From: Syntrophaceae bacterium UBA6087
GTDB lineage: Bacteria; Desulfobacterota; Desulfomonilia; UBA1062
NCBI GenBank assembly: GCA_002448235.1
Contig: DIXF01000005.1
Location: 1-64,000 of the forward strand
Direction: 5' to 3'
DNA length: 64,000 bases
Part shown: piece after piece, positions 15,605 to 24,226 of the stretch
Numbering within the stretch: position 1 is the stretch's first letter
Layout of the letters: each line of letters starts with the position of its first letter
The notes under the pieces: generated by a model
Database searches by the model: none
The model's input: only the letters and a program-made list of their open reading frames with translations
Told to the model about the DNA's origin: nothing
Made by a program: the position numbers and the translations under genes

Positions 15605-15776
15605 GCCCTTAAGACGAACCTGAGATGTTTCAAAAAGGGCTGTCCAGTGACCGGAAGAGCCACTTCGCCGTCCAACGCCCAGACGTATTACTCCAGGACC
15701 ATTTCATAACCTTCACTTTCAGGAGTGTCCCTCTTTTTCGGATCTCAAACTTACGGTACAATGTTATAAAGCAGCT

Positions 15777-16328
15777 TTAATGCGCTGCCGTCGGGTTGAT
15801 GCCTCCGTGTTCTAAGACGATTTCGTGGAGGGCTTCCATGGAGGCTTCCATGGTTGAGGTGTTGAGGACGTACGCATCTGCCAGGGCGATGGGGATTGCC
15901 GCTCCGTAGTATATTTCGCGCCAGTCTCTTTCTTCAAACCCTTCCGGGGAATCATCCGGCCTTCCCCGGGATATGATGCGCTGCCTCCGGGTGGGCCTCG
16001 GGGCGAGAAAGGCAATGACCACGGCTTCGGCCTGCTCCCGGATCAGTTCGATCTCGGGCCAGGAGCGCATGCCTTCGAGGAAAACGAACGCGCTCTTTTC
16101 CGCAAGCGCGGTTTTCAGGGCTACCCTGGTCACGCCCATGCCGTCGGCTCCCCTGAGCTCGTCCGAGACTACAGCCATGGTATCCGGGCCGGGCGTCAGT
16201 CCGCGCGACTTCACTTCCGCCCTCACGATATCGCCTGTAGAATAGTAAGGATATCCTTCGGTCAGCGCGTATTCCTTGGCGACGCTCTTGCCCGAAGCAG
16301 GCATTCCTACGATGATAAAGATCTTCAT
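15777..16328 (-). CDS. UPF0200-like P-loop nucleoside/nucleotide kinase
   Basis: 183 residues with Walker A GMPASGKS at 8-15, then a GDIVRAEVKSRGL segment, FLEGMRSWPEIELIR and RGRPDDSPEGFEERD, the pattern of the UPF0200 family best known from archaea. The fold is that of adenylate and dephospho-CoA kinases; the true substrate has not been established to my knowledge. An AGGAGG seven bases before the ATG supports the start. It follows rdgC by 19 bases and is probably co-transcribed with it. Left of it lies repeat copy A. Confidence 0.75.
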   Translation of the reverse strand: MKIFIIVGMPASGKSVAKEYALTEGYPYYSTGDIVRAEVKSRGLTPGPDTMAVVSDELRGADGMGVTRVALKTALAEKSAFVFLEGMRSWPEIELIREQAEAVVIAFLAPRPTRRQRIISRGRPDDSPEGFEERDWREIYYGAAIPIALADAYVLNTSTMEASMEALHEIVLEHGGINPTAAH

Positions 16329-16347
16329 GTGACAACCTCCTGAAACG

Positions 16348-17517
16348 CTACACCTTATGGAGCCACTCGTTCATGGCCTTTAAGATCTGCGGCCAGTGAC
16401 CCGATATGCGGTCCGAAAGAAAAGCGGCGAACAGGCTTTCAAAGACCTGCAGCCCGGTTTCCAGCAGTGACATGCGCTCGTAGAAGACAGCGTCTCTCTC
16501 CATCATCGGGTCGGTCATCTCGTCCTTTTCGATCTTCACAGGCGGGCATGCAAAGGAGCCGAAGGCAAAAACATCGCCTTTCAGGCTCATCTTCCACTTG
16601 AGCATGTCCTTCTCGAAATACAGGAGGGCTTCGGTAATGTTCTTTCCGCTCTGGATCGACTTGCGCGCCTCCGAGAAATCCTTCTGGGGGCCGCTGATGG
16701 AGTTCTTCCTGGTGCCGTCTTCATGCTCCTCGGTCAGCACGAAACGGTCGTAGAGATACGCGATGAATATTTCACCGGGCTCGGCAGGGCCCATATCCGT
16801 AACGATCTTGTACTCCGAGCTCCCTTCTGCGCTTCTGAACATGAGCCACAGGAAGAAATCCCACCCGAGCCACCTGTTCTTCTTGATCTGCAGGAGGACG
16901 TCCCGGGATGATGCCTGATTCAGCTTGTCGAGCGACGGGCGGTGCTCCTCGGAAAGGACTCTTTCCGCCCTGCGTATGGGGTGAATGGGAACAAGGCCGA
17001 GCCCCTCGAAGGTCTTTTTGAACTGATCCTCGACGAAATCAAGGGTCTTGGTGCTGATGCTCGCAATCGATAAGATATTCGTTTTCTCGTTCCACAGAAC
17101 GTCGCAGACTGACGGGTCGGGCAGCGATTTTGCGAGGAGCGCCGCATGGATGTTCTCCCGGATCTCCCGCTTTCTCCCGAACGGCACCTTGTGGAGCTTG
17201 GGCCTTTCTTTGAGCCACTCGCCGCACTCCTTTTCCACCAGGTTCTTGAGAAGGGCCGCAGGCACCTTGCGGACATCTTTTCGAAGCGTGAAGATATAAT
17301 AGTCCTCGAAGGAAAACGAGGCCAGGTTGCCGAAATCCGAATTCATATGCTCGTCGAAACGCACCCACCCTGTCGACTCAGGGTCCGGTGTGGCGTCGAT
17401 AGGCTCAAACCGGTTCTTTTCAAGGCACTGCTGAACCCACATCCGATGGTCGTTTCCCGGTATCTCGCCTGTGACCTCATACTGGTAGATGCTGACGCTG
17501 TTTGACATTATGCCCAT
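16348..17517 (-). CDS. rdgC: RdgC-like recombination-associated protein
   Basis: 389 residues; the family is usually about 300, so this one is longer at the C-terminus. The N-terminal two-thirds follow the RdgC layout: a GWVRF strand, a KDVRKVPAALLKNLVEKE helix, FGRKREIRENIHAALLAKSLP, then the WNEKTNILSIAS strand and GLGLVPIHP. RdgC forms a DNA-encircling dimer that restrains RecA in gammaproteobacteria. The added C-terminus has no feature I recognise. GGAGGGG lies five bases before the ATG at 17517. RdgC is unusual outside beta/gammaproteobacteria. Confidence 0.7.
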   Translation of the reverse strand: MGIMSNSVSIYQYEVTGEIPGNDHRMWVQQCLEKNRFEPIDATPDPESTGWVRFDEHMNSDFGNLASFSFEDYYIFTLRKDVRKVPAALLKNLVEKECGEWLKERPKLHKVPFGRKREIRENIHAALLAKSLPDPSVCDVLWNEKTNILSIASISTKTLDFVEDQFKKTFEGLGLVPIHPIRRAERVLSEEHRPSLDKLNQASSRDVLLQIKKNRWLGWDFFLWLMFRSAEGSSEYKIVTDMGPAEPGEIFIAYLYDRFVLTEEHEDGTRKNSISGPQKDFSEARKSIQSGKNITEALLYFEKDMLKWKMSLKGDVFAFGSFACPPVKIEKDEMTDPMMERDAVFYERMSLLETGLQVFESLFAAFLSDRISGHWPQILKAMNEWLHKV

Positions 17518-17651
17518 TGGAACCCCTCCAAAGATTGTTTCAAGACAAAGGGAGGGAATACACCATTGTCCCCCCGGAGGGCAACGCTAAAATCCGCAGG
17601 GAATCACGACCGGAATGAAAGCAAAGGCAGAGCTTGTCTTGGGGGCTTCGA

Positions 17652-18500
17652 TCAAGGCCCGGTGTTTCTCTTTACCCCGTCCGTGACCCAGGGAGCTTCG
17701 GGCTTGACATGCCCGGGAAGCGGAGGCGGTTCGTTGAGCTTGTTCTTGGCATCGATCACGATGCTGATGCGCCGGTTTTTGGGATCTCCGGGTTTTTCCC
17801 TGACGAGAGGTCTGGTATCCGCGAAGCCCGCTACCATCATGACCTGTTCAGGCCGTACGCCGTTTTTCTCGAGCTCGACACGAGCCGAGGAGGCACGCTG
17901 TGTGGAAAGCTCCCAGTTGGTGTAGACATTGCTCTTGTATCCGAGGGCATCCGTATGGCCTTCAATGATGATCTTGTTCGGCACCGAGGTAAAGACCGGT
18001 GCGATTTCCTGTATGAGCGCCCTGCCGCTGTCGCTGAGCTCGGGGCTGCCGACTTTGAAAATCGACTCTCCTGCCGAGTCGGTGAGCTCGATCCGTAAAT
18101 TTCCGCTGTCTTCGAATACAAAGACCCTGTCGTTATATTCCTTTGTCTTCGACTGGACCTGCTCTTTGATCTTTTTCGCGATATCGCTGGTCACGAATGT
18201 CCGCTGAGATATCGCAGGGGTGATGCTGTTTGCATCAAGCACACCGTCGCCGGCGACATCTGTATGCTGCCCGACGGCCGTGCCCCCACCCTTTTCGAAG
18301 ATGGAATGGTTCTGAAAATATTGGGACAGCGCTACCTTCTTTTGATCGGAAGTCATGTTCAGCAGCCACAGGAGAAGAAATACTGCCATCATGGAGGTAA
18401 TGAAATCTGCGTAAGCGACCTTCCATGATCCCCCATGGGCTTCTTCACCGCCTTTTTTGTACTTCTTGATAATGACGGCCTGGTCCATTCTTTCGGCCAT
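17652..18500 (-). CDS. motB: Flagellar motor stator protein MotB
   Basis: 282 residues: a short cytoplasmic N-terminus, one membrane helix with the proton-carrying Asp32 in YADFITSMMAVFLLLW, a plug/linker region, and an OmpA-like peptidoglycan-binding domain (GHTDALGYKSNVYTNWELSTQRA, GFADTRP). The Ala-rather-than-polar context around Asp32 fits a proton-type stator, though ion choice is inference. It directly follows motA by two bases. No other flagellar genes are in the window. Confidence 0.95.
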   Translation of the reverse strand: MAERMDQAVIIKKYKKGGEEAHGGSWKVAYADFITSMMAVFLLLWLLNMTSDQKKVALSQYFQNHSIFEKGGGTAVGQHTDVAGDGVLDANSITPAISQRTFVTSDIAKKIKEQVQSKTKEYNDRVFVFEDSGNLRIELTDSAGESIFKVGSPELSDSGRALIQEIAPVFTSVPNKIIIEGHTDALGYKSNVYTNWELSTQRASSARVELEKNGVRPEQVMMVAGFADTRPLVREKPGDPKNRRISIVIDAKNKLNEPPPLPGHVKPEAPWVTDGVKRNTGP

Positions 18501-18502
18501 GA

Positions 18503-19357
18503 CTATTTCTTGCCCTTTATGATCTTTTCGAGCTCATTGAAGCCCGGACGCTCACTCTCAGGTATTGCCCGCCGCGCGAATTCGATGGCTATCTGAGGGA
18601 CGGAGCGCGCCACAAAGGAAACGAGCGCGATGCGGATGACGTGGTAATATGCCTCTTCTTCCTTGATCTGGTGCTCAAGGAGCGTGGCAAAGGGGCCAAC
18701 GAACCCATAGCACAAGAGAACGCCCAGGAAGGTGCCGACGAGGGCGGCGCCGATGCTGTGGCCGAGCACTTCGGGCGGCTCGTTGATCTTGGCCATGGTG
18801 AGGACCACGCCGAGAACCGCGGCAACGATTCCCAACCCGGGCAGCGCGTCTGCAGTTTTTGCAATACGGTGATACGGAATGCTCTGCTCTTCGGTGTTTG
18901 ACGCAATGTCCACTTCCAGGAGGTTATCGAACTCATATGGGGTTATTTCGATGGAGAGCAGGGTCTTGATGCTGTCGCAGATGAAATCGAGCGTACGCTT
19001 GTTCTTCAGAATTTCCGGGTAACGCTTGAAGATCTCGCTCTTCATGGGATCTTCCACATGGGCCTCTACAGCGATGATACCTTCTTTACGCATCTTGTTG
19101 AAGATCTCGTAGAGCAGCATGAGGACTTCTATGTATTTCTTTGAGTCGTAATGTTTGGGGGAAAGAACGCCTTTCATGCTCTTGCCGAGGGCCTTTAATA
19201 TCTTTACGGGCGAAGAGATGATCAGGGCTCCGGCTGCCGCCCCCCCGATGATGAGCAATTCAACGGGCTGATAGAGCATTGCGAGATTCCCATGCTCCAA
19301 GACATACCCGCCGAAAACTGCAAAAAAAACTATGAGTGCACCGATAATAGCGTTCAT
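18503..19357 (-). CDS. motA: Flagellar motor stator protein MotA
   Basis: 284 residues with four membrane segments: 5-25, 30-48, about 165-190 and 200-220. The conserved PGLGIVAAVLGVV segment and the large cytoplasmic loop (50-160) with Arg and Glu residues that contact FliG are present. Together with MotB it forms the 5:2 ion-driven stator that turns the flagellum. The only upstream sequence before the ATG is a sigma-28-like promoter that ends nine bases away, and no SD is obvious. Confidence 0.96.
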   Translation of the reverse strand: MNAIIGALIVFFAVFGGYVLEHGNLAMLYQPVELLIIGGAAAGALIISSPVKILKALGKSMKGVLSPKHYDSKKYIEVLMLLYEIFNKMRKEGIIAVEAHVEDPMKSEIFKRYPEILKNKRTLDFICDSIKTLLSIEITPYEFDNLLEVDIASNTEEQSIPYHRIAKTADALPGLGIVAAVLGVVLTMAKINEPPEVLGHSIGAALVGTFLGVLLCYGFVGPFATLLEHQIKEEEAYYHVIRIALVSFVARSVPQIAIEFARRAIPESERPGFNELEKIIKGKK

Positions 19358-19366
19358 TCTGCTTAA

Positions 19367-19394
19367 CTATCGGCTGTTTGAAAAAAAAAGTATA
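19367..19394 (-). promoter_or_regulatory. Possible sigma-28 (FliA) promoter of motAB
   Basis: Read on the minus strand: TATACTTT, 12 bases, GCCGATAG. The consensus is TAAAGTTT-N11-GCCGATAA, so the -10 half matches in 7 of 8 and the -35 half in 6 of 8, with one extra spacer base. The predicted start falls at or within two bases of the motA ATG. Confidence 0.4.
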
Positions 19395-19490
19395 AGCTTC
19401 AGACGAGGGGATCACATAAAGGGCTGATACGGCTCTGCAGGAGCCCCTTTGCCGGAGTCAACTGGAACGGTGCGGTTCTACCGGGGTAAT

Positions 19491-19525
19491 GAAACCCGGC
19501 CTGGCCCGACAGGTCCGGGCCGGGT
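19491..19525 (-). terminator. Hairpin after the OmpA-lipoprotein gene
   Basis: On the minus strand ACCCGGCC ... GGCCGGGT forms a strong stem with an inner GGACCTGTCGGGCC part, followed by TTTCATT. It lies 12 bases past the stop of the lipoprotein gene. Confidence 0.45.
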
Positions 19526-19536
19526 ATGAAATGCGG

Positions 19537-20208
19537 CTACTGCTGAGTCAGAGGTGCGAGTTCGAGCTCCACCCTGCGGTTCTGCAGGCGTCCTTCGGGC
19601 GTGTCGTTGCCGGCTATCGGCCTGGTTTTACCGAAGCCCGTGGTCATGATCCGGTCGGGGAGGACCTGCTGGGACATCAGATACTGGCCGACGCTTCTCG
19701 CCCTCCGCTCGGAAAGGCCCTGGTTGTACTGGTCGCTGCCGACACTGTCGGTATGACCGTATACATTGATGAGCGTCTTGTTGTATTCATTGAGCACGAG
19801 CACCACCGAGTTGAGCACCTCGTAAAAGTTCGAGGCGATATCTGAGCTGTCTGTCTGGAAGGTGATATTGCCCGGCATATTGAGAACGATGCGGTCGCCT
19901 TCCCTGCTCACGCTTACGCCTGTGCCCTGGAGCTTCTGGCGAAGCTTGGCTTCCTGCTGGTCCATGTACAAGCCTACCCCTGCTCCTGCAAGTCCGCCTA
20001 CCCCCGCTCCGATGAGCGCACGTTTCCGGCGGGATTCGCTGTCGCGTCCGGTGGCTGCGCCTACTGCCGCACCTCCGGCAGCGCCTATTATGCTGCCCCA
20101 TGCCGTTTTGCTCATCTTTCGCTCCCCCGTGTACGGGTCTGTTGCGCACCCACCCACAAGAAACGTGATCACGAGTAATACAAAAATCCCGTAAAAAGCA
20201 CTCCTCAT
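19537..20208 (-). CDS. OmpA-family lipoprotein with glycine zipper (YiaD-like)
   Basis: 223 residues from the ATG at 20208, with AAAGGAG eight bases upstream; the longer reading lacks one. The signal peptide ends in VGGCAT, a lipobox with lipidated Cys. Residues 45-85 form a glycine zipper (GSIIGAAGGAAVGAATG, GAGVGGLAGAGVGLYMD). The C-terminal OmpA domain (110-223) has GHTDSVGSDQYNQGLSERRARSV and NRRVEL. Such proteins tie the outer membrane to peptidoglycan. It is one of three OmpA-domain proteins in the window, with MotB and Pal. Single gene. Confidence 0.93.
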   Translation of the reverse strand: MRSAFYGIFVLLVITFLVGGCATDPYTGERKMSKTAWGSIIGAAGGAAVGAATGRDSESRRKRALIGAGVGGLAGAGVGLYMDQQEAKLRQKLQGTGVSVSREGDRIVLNMPGNITFQTDSSDIASNFYEVLNSVVLVLNEYNKTLINVYGHTDSVGSDQYNQGLSERRARSVGQYLMSQQVLPDRIMTTGFGKTRPIAGNDTPEGRLQNRRVELELAPLTQQ

Positions 20209-20376
20209 ATTCTTATCTCCTTTCATTACCGTAGCATAAAATCAGCAGCGTGCACGATAAATCCTCTGTTTTTCCTGCCATTGCACTTCATCATATTCGT
20301 GCCGGCAGCAAAGCTTCAATAGTTTTCTAAAAGTCTTTGATATCTTTATATTTCCTACCCGCGATGTCCGCGATTA

Positions 20377-21357
20377 TTAATGGAACAAAAGGTAGGTTAA
20401 CGCAGCGACCGTGGCTGAACAGGGGATAGTTATGATCCACGCCCAGACAATACGGCCTGCGACACCCCACCTGACCGCACTCAAACGCTGCAGAGAACCC
20501 ACGCCCATAATGGCCCCTGTTATCGTGTGAGTTGTGCTTACCGGTACTCCCATAGCGGTGGTCACGAACAACGATATCGCTGCACCGCTCTCTGCGCAGA
20601 AGCCGTCCACGGGTTTCAGCTTTGCAATTTTCTGGCCCATGGTTTTCACGATACGCCAGCCGCCGAACATGGTGCCCAGGGCTATCGCCGCCTGGCACGA
20701 TATTACGACCCAGAACGGAATGTAGAAGGTATCGCCAAGAAGGCCTGCGCTGAAAAGAAGGCCTGCGATAATGCCCATGGTTTTCTGGGCATCGTTTCCG
20801 CCGTGGCCGAGACTGAACAGGGCAGCCGATACAAGCTGGCCCTTCCGGAAGATATGATCCACATGACGGGGGGTGGACTTCTTGAAGAACCGATACACGA
20901 CCCCGCCGAGAAGGAGGCCGAGGGCCATGCCGACCAGAGGAGAGATGAAAATGAAGGCGATAACCTTGAATATGCCTGCCAGGATCAACGCATCCGGCCC
21001 TGCCTTCATAAGGGCAGAACCGACAAGACCTCCGATGAGCGCATGAGACGAACTGGTGGGCAGCCCGACATACCATGCGGCTATGTCCCAGAGGCAGGCG
21101 CCGACGAGAGTCGCAAGAATAACGTAGGGATCGATCACGTTCACGTCCACAATGCCGCTCCCGACCGTGTTGGCCACATGCAGGCCAAGGAAGAGAAACG
21201 CGATGAAGTTGAAGAAGGCCGCCCAGAGTACGGCTAGACGCGGCGATAGTACGCGTGTGGAAACGATCGTAGCGATCGAATTGGCAGAATCGTTGAACCC
21301 GTTAAGGAAATCGAATAACAGTGCAAGAAGAATGAGGAAGATGATGAATAGAGTCAT
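20377..21357 (-). CDS. pit: PiT-family inorganic phosphate transporter
   Basis: 326 residues from the ATG at 21357 (GGAGC just upstream); a longer reading would run into the upstream gene. The protein is hydrophobic with about ten helices. The duplicated PiT signature is clear: DFLNGFNDSANSIATIV near the N-terminus, and SLGHGGNDAQKTMGIIA in the second half. PiT carriers move metal-phosphate complexes with protons or sodium across the inner membrane. It starts eight bases after the DUF47 gene, a pairing typical of low-affinity phosphate uptake. Confidence 0.95.
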   Translation of the reverse strand: MTLFIIFLILLALLFDFLNGFNDSANSIATIVSTRVLSPRLAVLWAAFFNFIAFLFLGLHVANTVGSGIVDVNVIDPYVILATLVGACLWDIAAWYVGLPTSSSHALIGGLVGSALMKAGPDALILAGIFKVIAFIFISPLVGMALGLLLGGVVYRFFKKSTPRHVDHIFRKGQLVSAALFSLGHGGNDAQKTMGIIAGLLFSAGLLGDTFYIPFWVVISCQAAIALGTMFGGWRIVKTMGQKIAKLKPVDGFCAESGAAISLFVTTAMGVPVSTTHTITGAIMGVGSLQRLSAVRWGVAGRIVWAWIITIPCSATVAALTYLLFH

Positions 21358-21365
21358 CGCTCCGG

Positions 21366-21992
21366 CTATGCTTGCTTCACGAGGATCGACTCTATCACGT
21401 GGGCTACATCTTCGCAAATATCCAGAACTTCCTCGGCAAACGAGAAAATTTCCTTCCACTTGACGAGGTAGATGGGATCCTTGGCGGTATCGAACAACTT
21501 GCCCAGGATGGCGTCACGCATGTTGTCGCCGATATTCTCCAGCCTGTTCACCTCGATGCAAGAATCAAGCGCAGCCTGAGGCCGCTTCGTGTCCTTCAGG
21601 CCTTCTATGGCAACGGTAAGGGCGTGCACGGATTTCTCAATGACATTGGCAAACTCCACGAGGTCAAGATTGATCTCCTTGATCTTATAGACCCGCATGC
21701 GGTTTGTAATGGTGTAAATCATGTCGATGACGCTGTCGAGCTCTTTGGTGAGCGTATAGATGTCTTCCCGGTCAAAGGGGGTAATGAATGTCTTGTTGAG
21801 CCTTTCTATGATCTCATGGGTGACTTCGTCTGCCTGGTGCTCGATGCTGCGCATCTTCCGCACGGTTTCTTCGTCGTAGATACCCTTCGTGGTAACCTCT
21901 ACGAAAAGTGCTGCTGCAGTGACGGCAAACTCTGCCTGCTTGCTGAAAAGAATAAAGAAGTTTGATTCCTTGGGTAGAAAGCTGAACCCCAT
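21366..21992 (-). CDS. DUF47 (PhoU-like) phosphate-transport accessory protein
   Basis: 208 residues from the ATG at 21992, where AAGGAGG sits five bases upstream; the longer reading from 22064 is not needed. It is all-helical, with the PhoU/DUF47 features: EHQADEVTHEIIERLNKTFITPFDREDIYTL and RLENIGDNMRDAILGKLF, whose acidic residues bind metals. DUF47 proteins are encoded beside PiT transporters and are thought to control them. It is the first gene of the pair, preceded by a good promoter. Confidence 0.93.
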   Translation of the reverse strand: MGFSFLPKESNFFILFSKQAEFAVTAAALFVEVTTKGIYDEETVRKMRSIEHQADEVTHEIIERLNKTFITPFDREDIYTLTKELDSVIDMIYTITNRMRVYKIKEINLDLVEFANVIEKSVHALTVAIEGLKDTKRPQAALDSCIEVNRLENIGDNMRDAILGKLFDTAKDPIYLVKWKEIFSFAEEVLDICEDVAHVIESILVKQA

Positions 21993-22043
21993 CCGTTCCT
22001 CCTTAAGGCTCGCATTTCGCTTTGATTTGGGTATATCGAGCCC

Positions 22044-22072
22044 TTCATAGTAGGATTCCGGCATTCAGTCAA
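22044..22072 (-). promoter_or_regulatory. Sigma-70-type promoter of the DUF47-pit operon
   Basis: On the minus strand: TTGACT, 17 bases, TATGAA. The expected start near 22037 gives a leader of about 45 bases to the ATG at 21992. Confidence 0.55.
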
Positions 22073-22584
22073 GGACCGTCTCCGGGAGATTTCATCCAAA
22101 TAAGAGAGATAACTTGAGGAATGAGTTGGAACCTTTTCACAACCCCTCGTAAATCACCGACTGCACCGATCACCGGAGCTACCCTTTCTTCCGCAACACA
22201 GGCATAGGGATAAAACAACCTGTAACGTTTTATGCCGTGCAGGACGGATCGGCTATTTGCATGAGAACCCCAAAACTTGAAACCTACTGCATATTTCTTC
22301 ATGCCGTAAAATATTCAAAGCATCTTTTCCGCCTCGGATACGGGCATGTTCGACACTTGTGCCACCGACCAAACTCCTCATGGCAAAAGGCTTTTCTCCG
22401 TAAAAATCCCCTAAAAAACAGATCGTCTCGACTTTTTTAAAATGTTTCGGGCCTCCTTCACCAAAGGAAAGATTCCCTTCTGAGAGGACTCCTTATTCTT
22501 GCAGAAGAGGACAGCTTTTGCCTTGCGCCGGGAAACACGGAGGAAATTCTTCTCCGGCAGCAGAGGATTCCCATGGCATATTCA
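22073..22584. other. Non-coding stretch between divergent units
   Basis: The open frames here have no ribosome sites and no family features. No RNA gene, strong hairpin or repeat was seen by eye. The stretch probably holds regulatory DNA for the flanking phosphate and stress genes. Confidence 0.4.
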
Positions 22585-22612
22585 TTGCTACATTGGACCG
22601 GACAGGTATAAA
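22585..22612 (+). promoter_or_regulatory. Possible promoter of the SDR stress cluster
   Basis: TTGCTA, 16 bases, TATAAA. It would leave a leader of about 175 bases before the SDR gene. Confidence 0.3.
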
Positions 22613-22795
22613 AACCGGATCTATCGAAACTGACACATGTACTGCCTGCAAGATATCACACCCTTAGGATGCATGTCGGGACGAAGCGGTACTGAAACCA
22701 GGGATCCATTTCCTGCGCAGGAGGATATCTCTCTTCCGAACCTGATAAGAAAACCGAAAAACTGTCTATTTGCTTACGAATATGAGGTGAGCGGC

Positions 22796-23662
22796 ATGGC
22801 AGACGAGAAGAATAAAGAGTCATTCCCCAAACAGCATCAGGATACTCATCCCGGACATCGGGATGAGATGACGCCGAAACCGAAAACAGAAGACGACCGC
22901 TACCGGCCGGCAGGCAAGCTGCAAGGGAAAGCCGCCCTGATCACGGGGGGTGACAGCGGCATCGGCCGTGCGGTCGCTATCCTTTTCGCAAAAGAAGGAG
23001 CCGATGTAGCTATCGTTTACCTGAACGAGCATAAAGACGCTCAGGAGACCCAGGACGACGTGGAGAAGAACGGCCGCACCTGCCTGAAAATCTCAGGCGA
23101 CATCGGCGACGAGACTTTCTGCCGCCTGGCTGTCGAGCAGACAACCGAAAGGTTCGGCCGTCTGGACATCCTGGTGAATAACGCCGCCGTCCAATATATC
23201 CATGAAAGCCTGTCTGATATCAGCGCCTCCGACTGGGAGCGGACGTTCAAAACCAATATCTTCGGGATGTTTTACCTGACGAAGGCAGCCTTACCCCATA
23301 TGAAAGAAGGGGCTTCGATCATCAATACCACGTCGATCGTCGCCTACCTGGGACACCCGGTCCTCATCGACTATGCCTCTACGAAAGGCGCGATTGTCGG
23401 GTTTACCCGCTCGCTCGCCCTGAACCTTGCAGGGAAAGGGATCAGGGTCAACGGGGTGGCGCCCGGCCCCATATGGACACCGCTCATCCCTTCGTCTTTT
23501 GATGAAGAAAAGGTTTCGAGCTTCGGGCTCAACACCCCTCTCGGGCGGGCCGGACAGCCCGTAGACGTGGCTCCGTGCTATGTATTCCTCGCTTCCGAAG
23601 ATGCCGCCTATATAACGGGACAGGTGCTCCATCCGAACGGCGGAAGGATCGTAAACGGGTAG
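22796..23662 (+). CDS. SDR-family oxidoreductase (general stress / YghA type)
   Basis: 288 residues from the ATG at 22796, with GAGGTGA just upstream; the extension to 22637 has no ribosome site. The Rossmann motif TGGDSGIGRA (about 55-64), NNAAVQYIHES, the catalytic Ser in NTTSIVAYLG and YxxxK in YASTKGA are intact, so the enzyme is a classical short-chain dehydrogenase. The long polar N-terminus (KQHQDTHPGHRDEM, KTEDDRYRPAGKLQGK) is the mark of the general-stress subgroup (YghA, GspA39-like), whose substrates are unknown. Cofactor preference is not clear. It is followed by DUF2267 and hemerythrin genes. Confidence 0.93.
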   Translation: MADEKNKESFPKQHQDTHPGHRDEMTPKPKTEDDRYRPAGKLQGKAALITGGDSGIGRAVAILFAKEGADVAIVYLNEHKDAQETQDDVEKNGRTCLKISGDIGDETFCRLAVEQTTERFGRLDILVNNAAVQYIHESLSDISASDWERTFKTNIFGMFYLTKAALPHMKEGASIINTTSIVAYLGHPVLIDYASTKGAIVGFTRSLALNLAGKGIRVNGVAPGPIWTPLIPSSFDEEKVSSFGLNTPLGRAGQPVDVAPCYVFLASEDAAYITGQVLHPNGGRIVNG

Positions 23663-23717
23663 AGGAATTATCCATTTTTGCAAAGGGCAGAGAACCGTAT
23701 TGAAAAGGAGTCCCACT

Positions 23718-24143
23718 ATGACCAGCACAGGAATAGACGGATTGGAAAATACTATCCACAAGACAAATGAATGGCTGAACGACATAATGGAAGAAGAAGG
23801 GTGGACGGATAAAAACAAGGCGTATCTGGCCTTGCGCTCCACCCTGCATGCCCTCCGCGACCGCCTCGTCGTGGAGGAAGCTATTGATCTGGGCGCCCAG
23901 CTTCCGCTGCTGATTCGAGGTTTATATTACGAAGGGTACACGGTATCGGGCAAGCCGGACCGGTCGCACACAAAGGATGAGTTCTTCTCTCTCATCAGGA
24001 AGGAGCTCGAAAGAACTCCTGATATCGACGCAGAAGAAGCTGCCCGTGGGGTATTCTCCGTTCTCCGCAAAAAGGTGTCCAAAGGAGAGATCAATGACAT
24101 CCAGAGCATGCTGCCCAAGGAAGTACAGGAACTCTGGCACTAA
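23718..24143 (+). CDS. DUF2267 domain protein
   Basis: 141 residues from the ATG at 23718, chosen because AAAAGGAG lies seven bases upstream. DUF2267 marks are the ALRSTLHALRDRLVVEEAIDLGAQLPLLIRGLYYEG core and a C-terminal VFSVLRKKVSKGEI. The protein is helical and acidic, with no catalytic motif. Members often lie with stress genes and hemerythrins; their biochemical role is unknown. Located 55 bases after the SDR stop. Confidence 0.9.
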   Translation: MTSTGIDGLENTIHKTNEWLNDIMEEEGWTDKNKAYLALRSTLHALRDRLVVEEAIDLGAQLPLLIRGLYYEGYTVSGKPDRSHTKDEFFSLIRKELERTPDIDAEEAARGVFSVLRKKVSKGEINDIQSMLPKEVQELWH

Positions 24144-24226
24144 CCGCTTTCATCTCGGCTCTTCGAATCCGCGGGGGTGACAGCACACGCAGGCATATCA
24201 AAGAACACCACTATAGGAGAACAGTT

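Larger units (their letters stand above)
15131..15680. repeat. Nested non-coding repeat, long form (copy A)
   Basis: The 700-base gap between two convergent genes contains no believable gene. Three blocks match the compact copy at 32859-33020: 15131-15205 (75 bases, three mismatches), 15342-15360, and 15609-15680. Copy A carries two extra segments between these blocks: 15206-15341, itself an imperfect palindrome, and 15361-15608, flanked on both sides by CTTAAG. The second extra segment holds an inverted, diverged version of the right-hand block (15472-15550 against 15609-15680). This looks like a REP/MITE-type element with insertions. No transposase is encoded here. Confidence 0.75.

Noticed and set aside
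22069..22440. Two open frames, one on each strand, in the gap between the DUF47 and SDR genes
   Set aside because: No SD, no recognisable family and unlike codon use.
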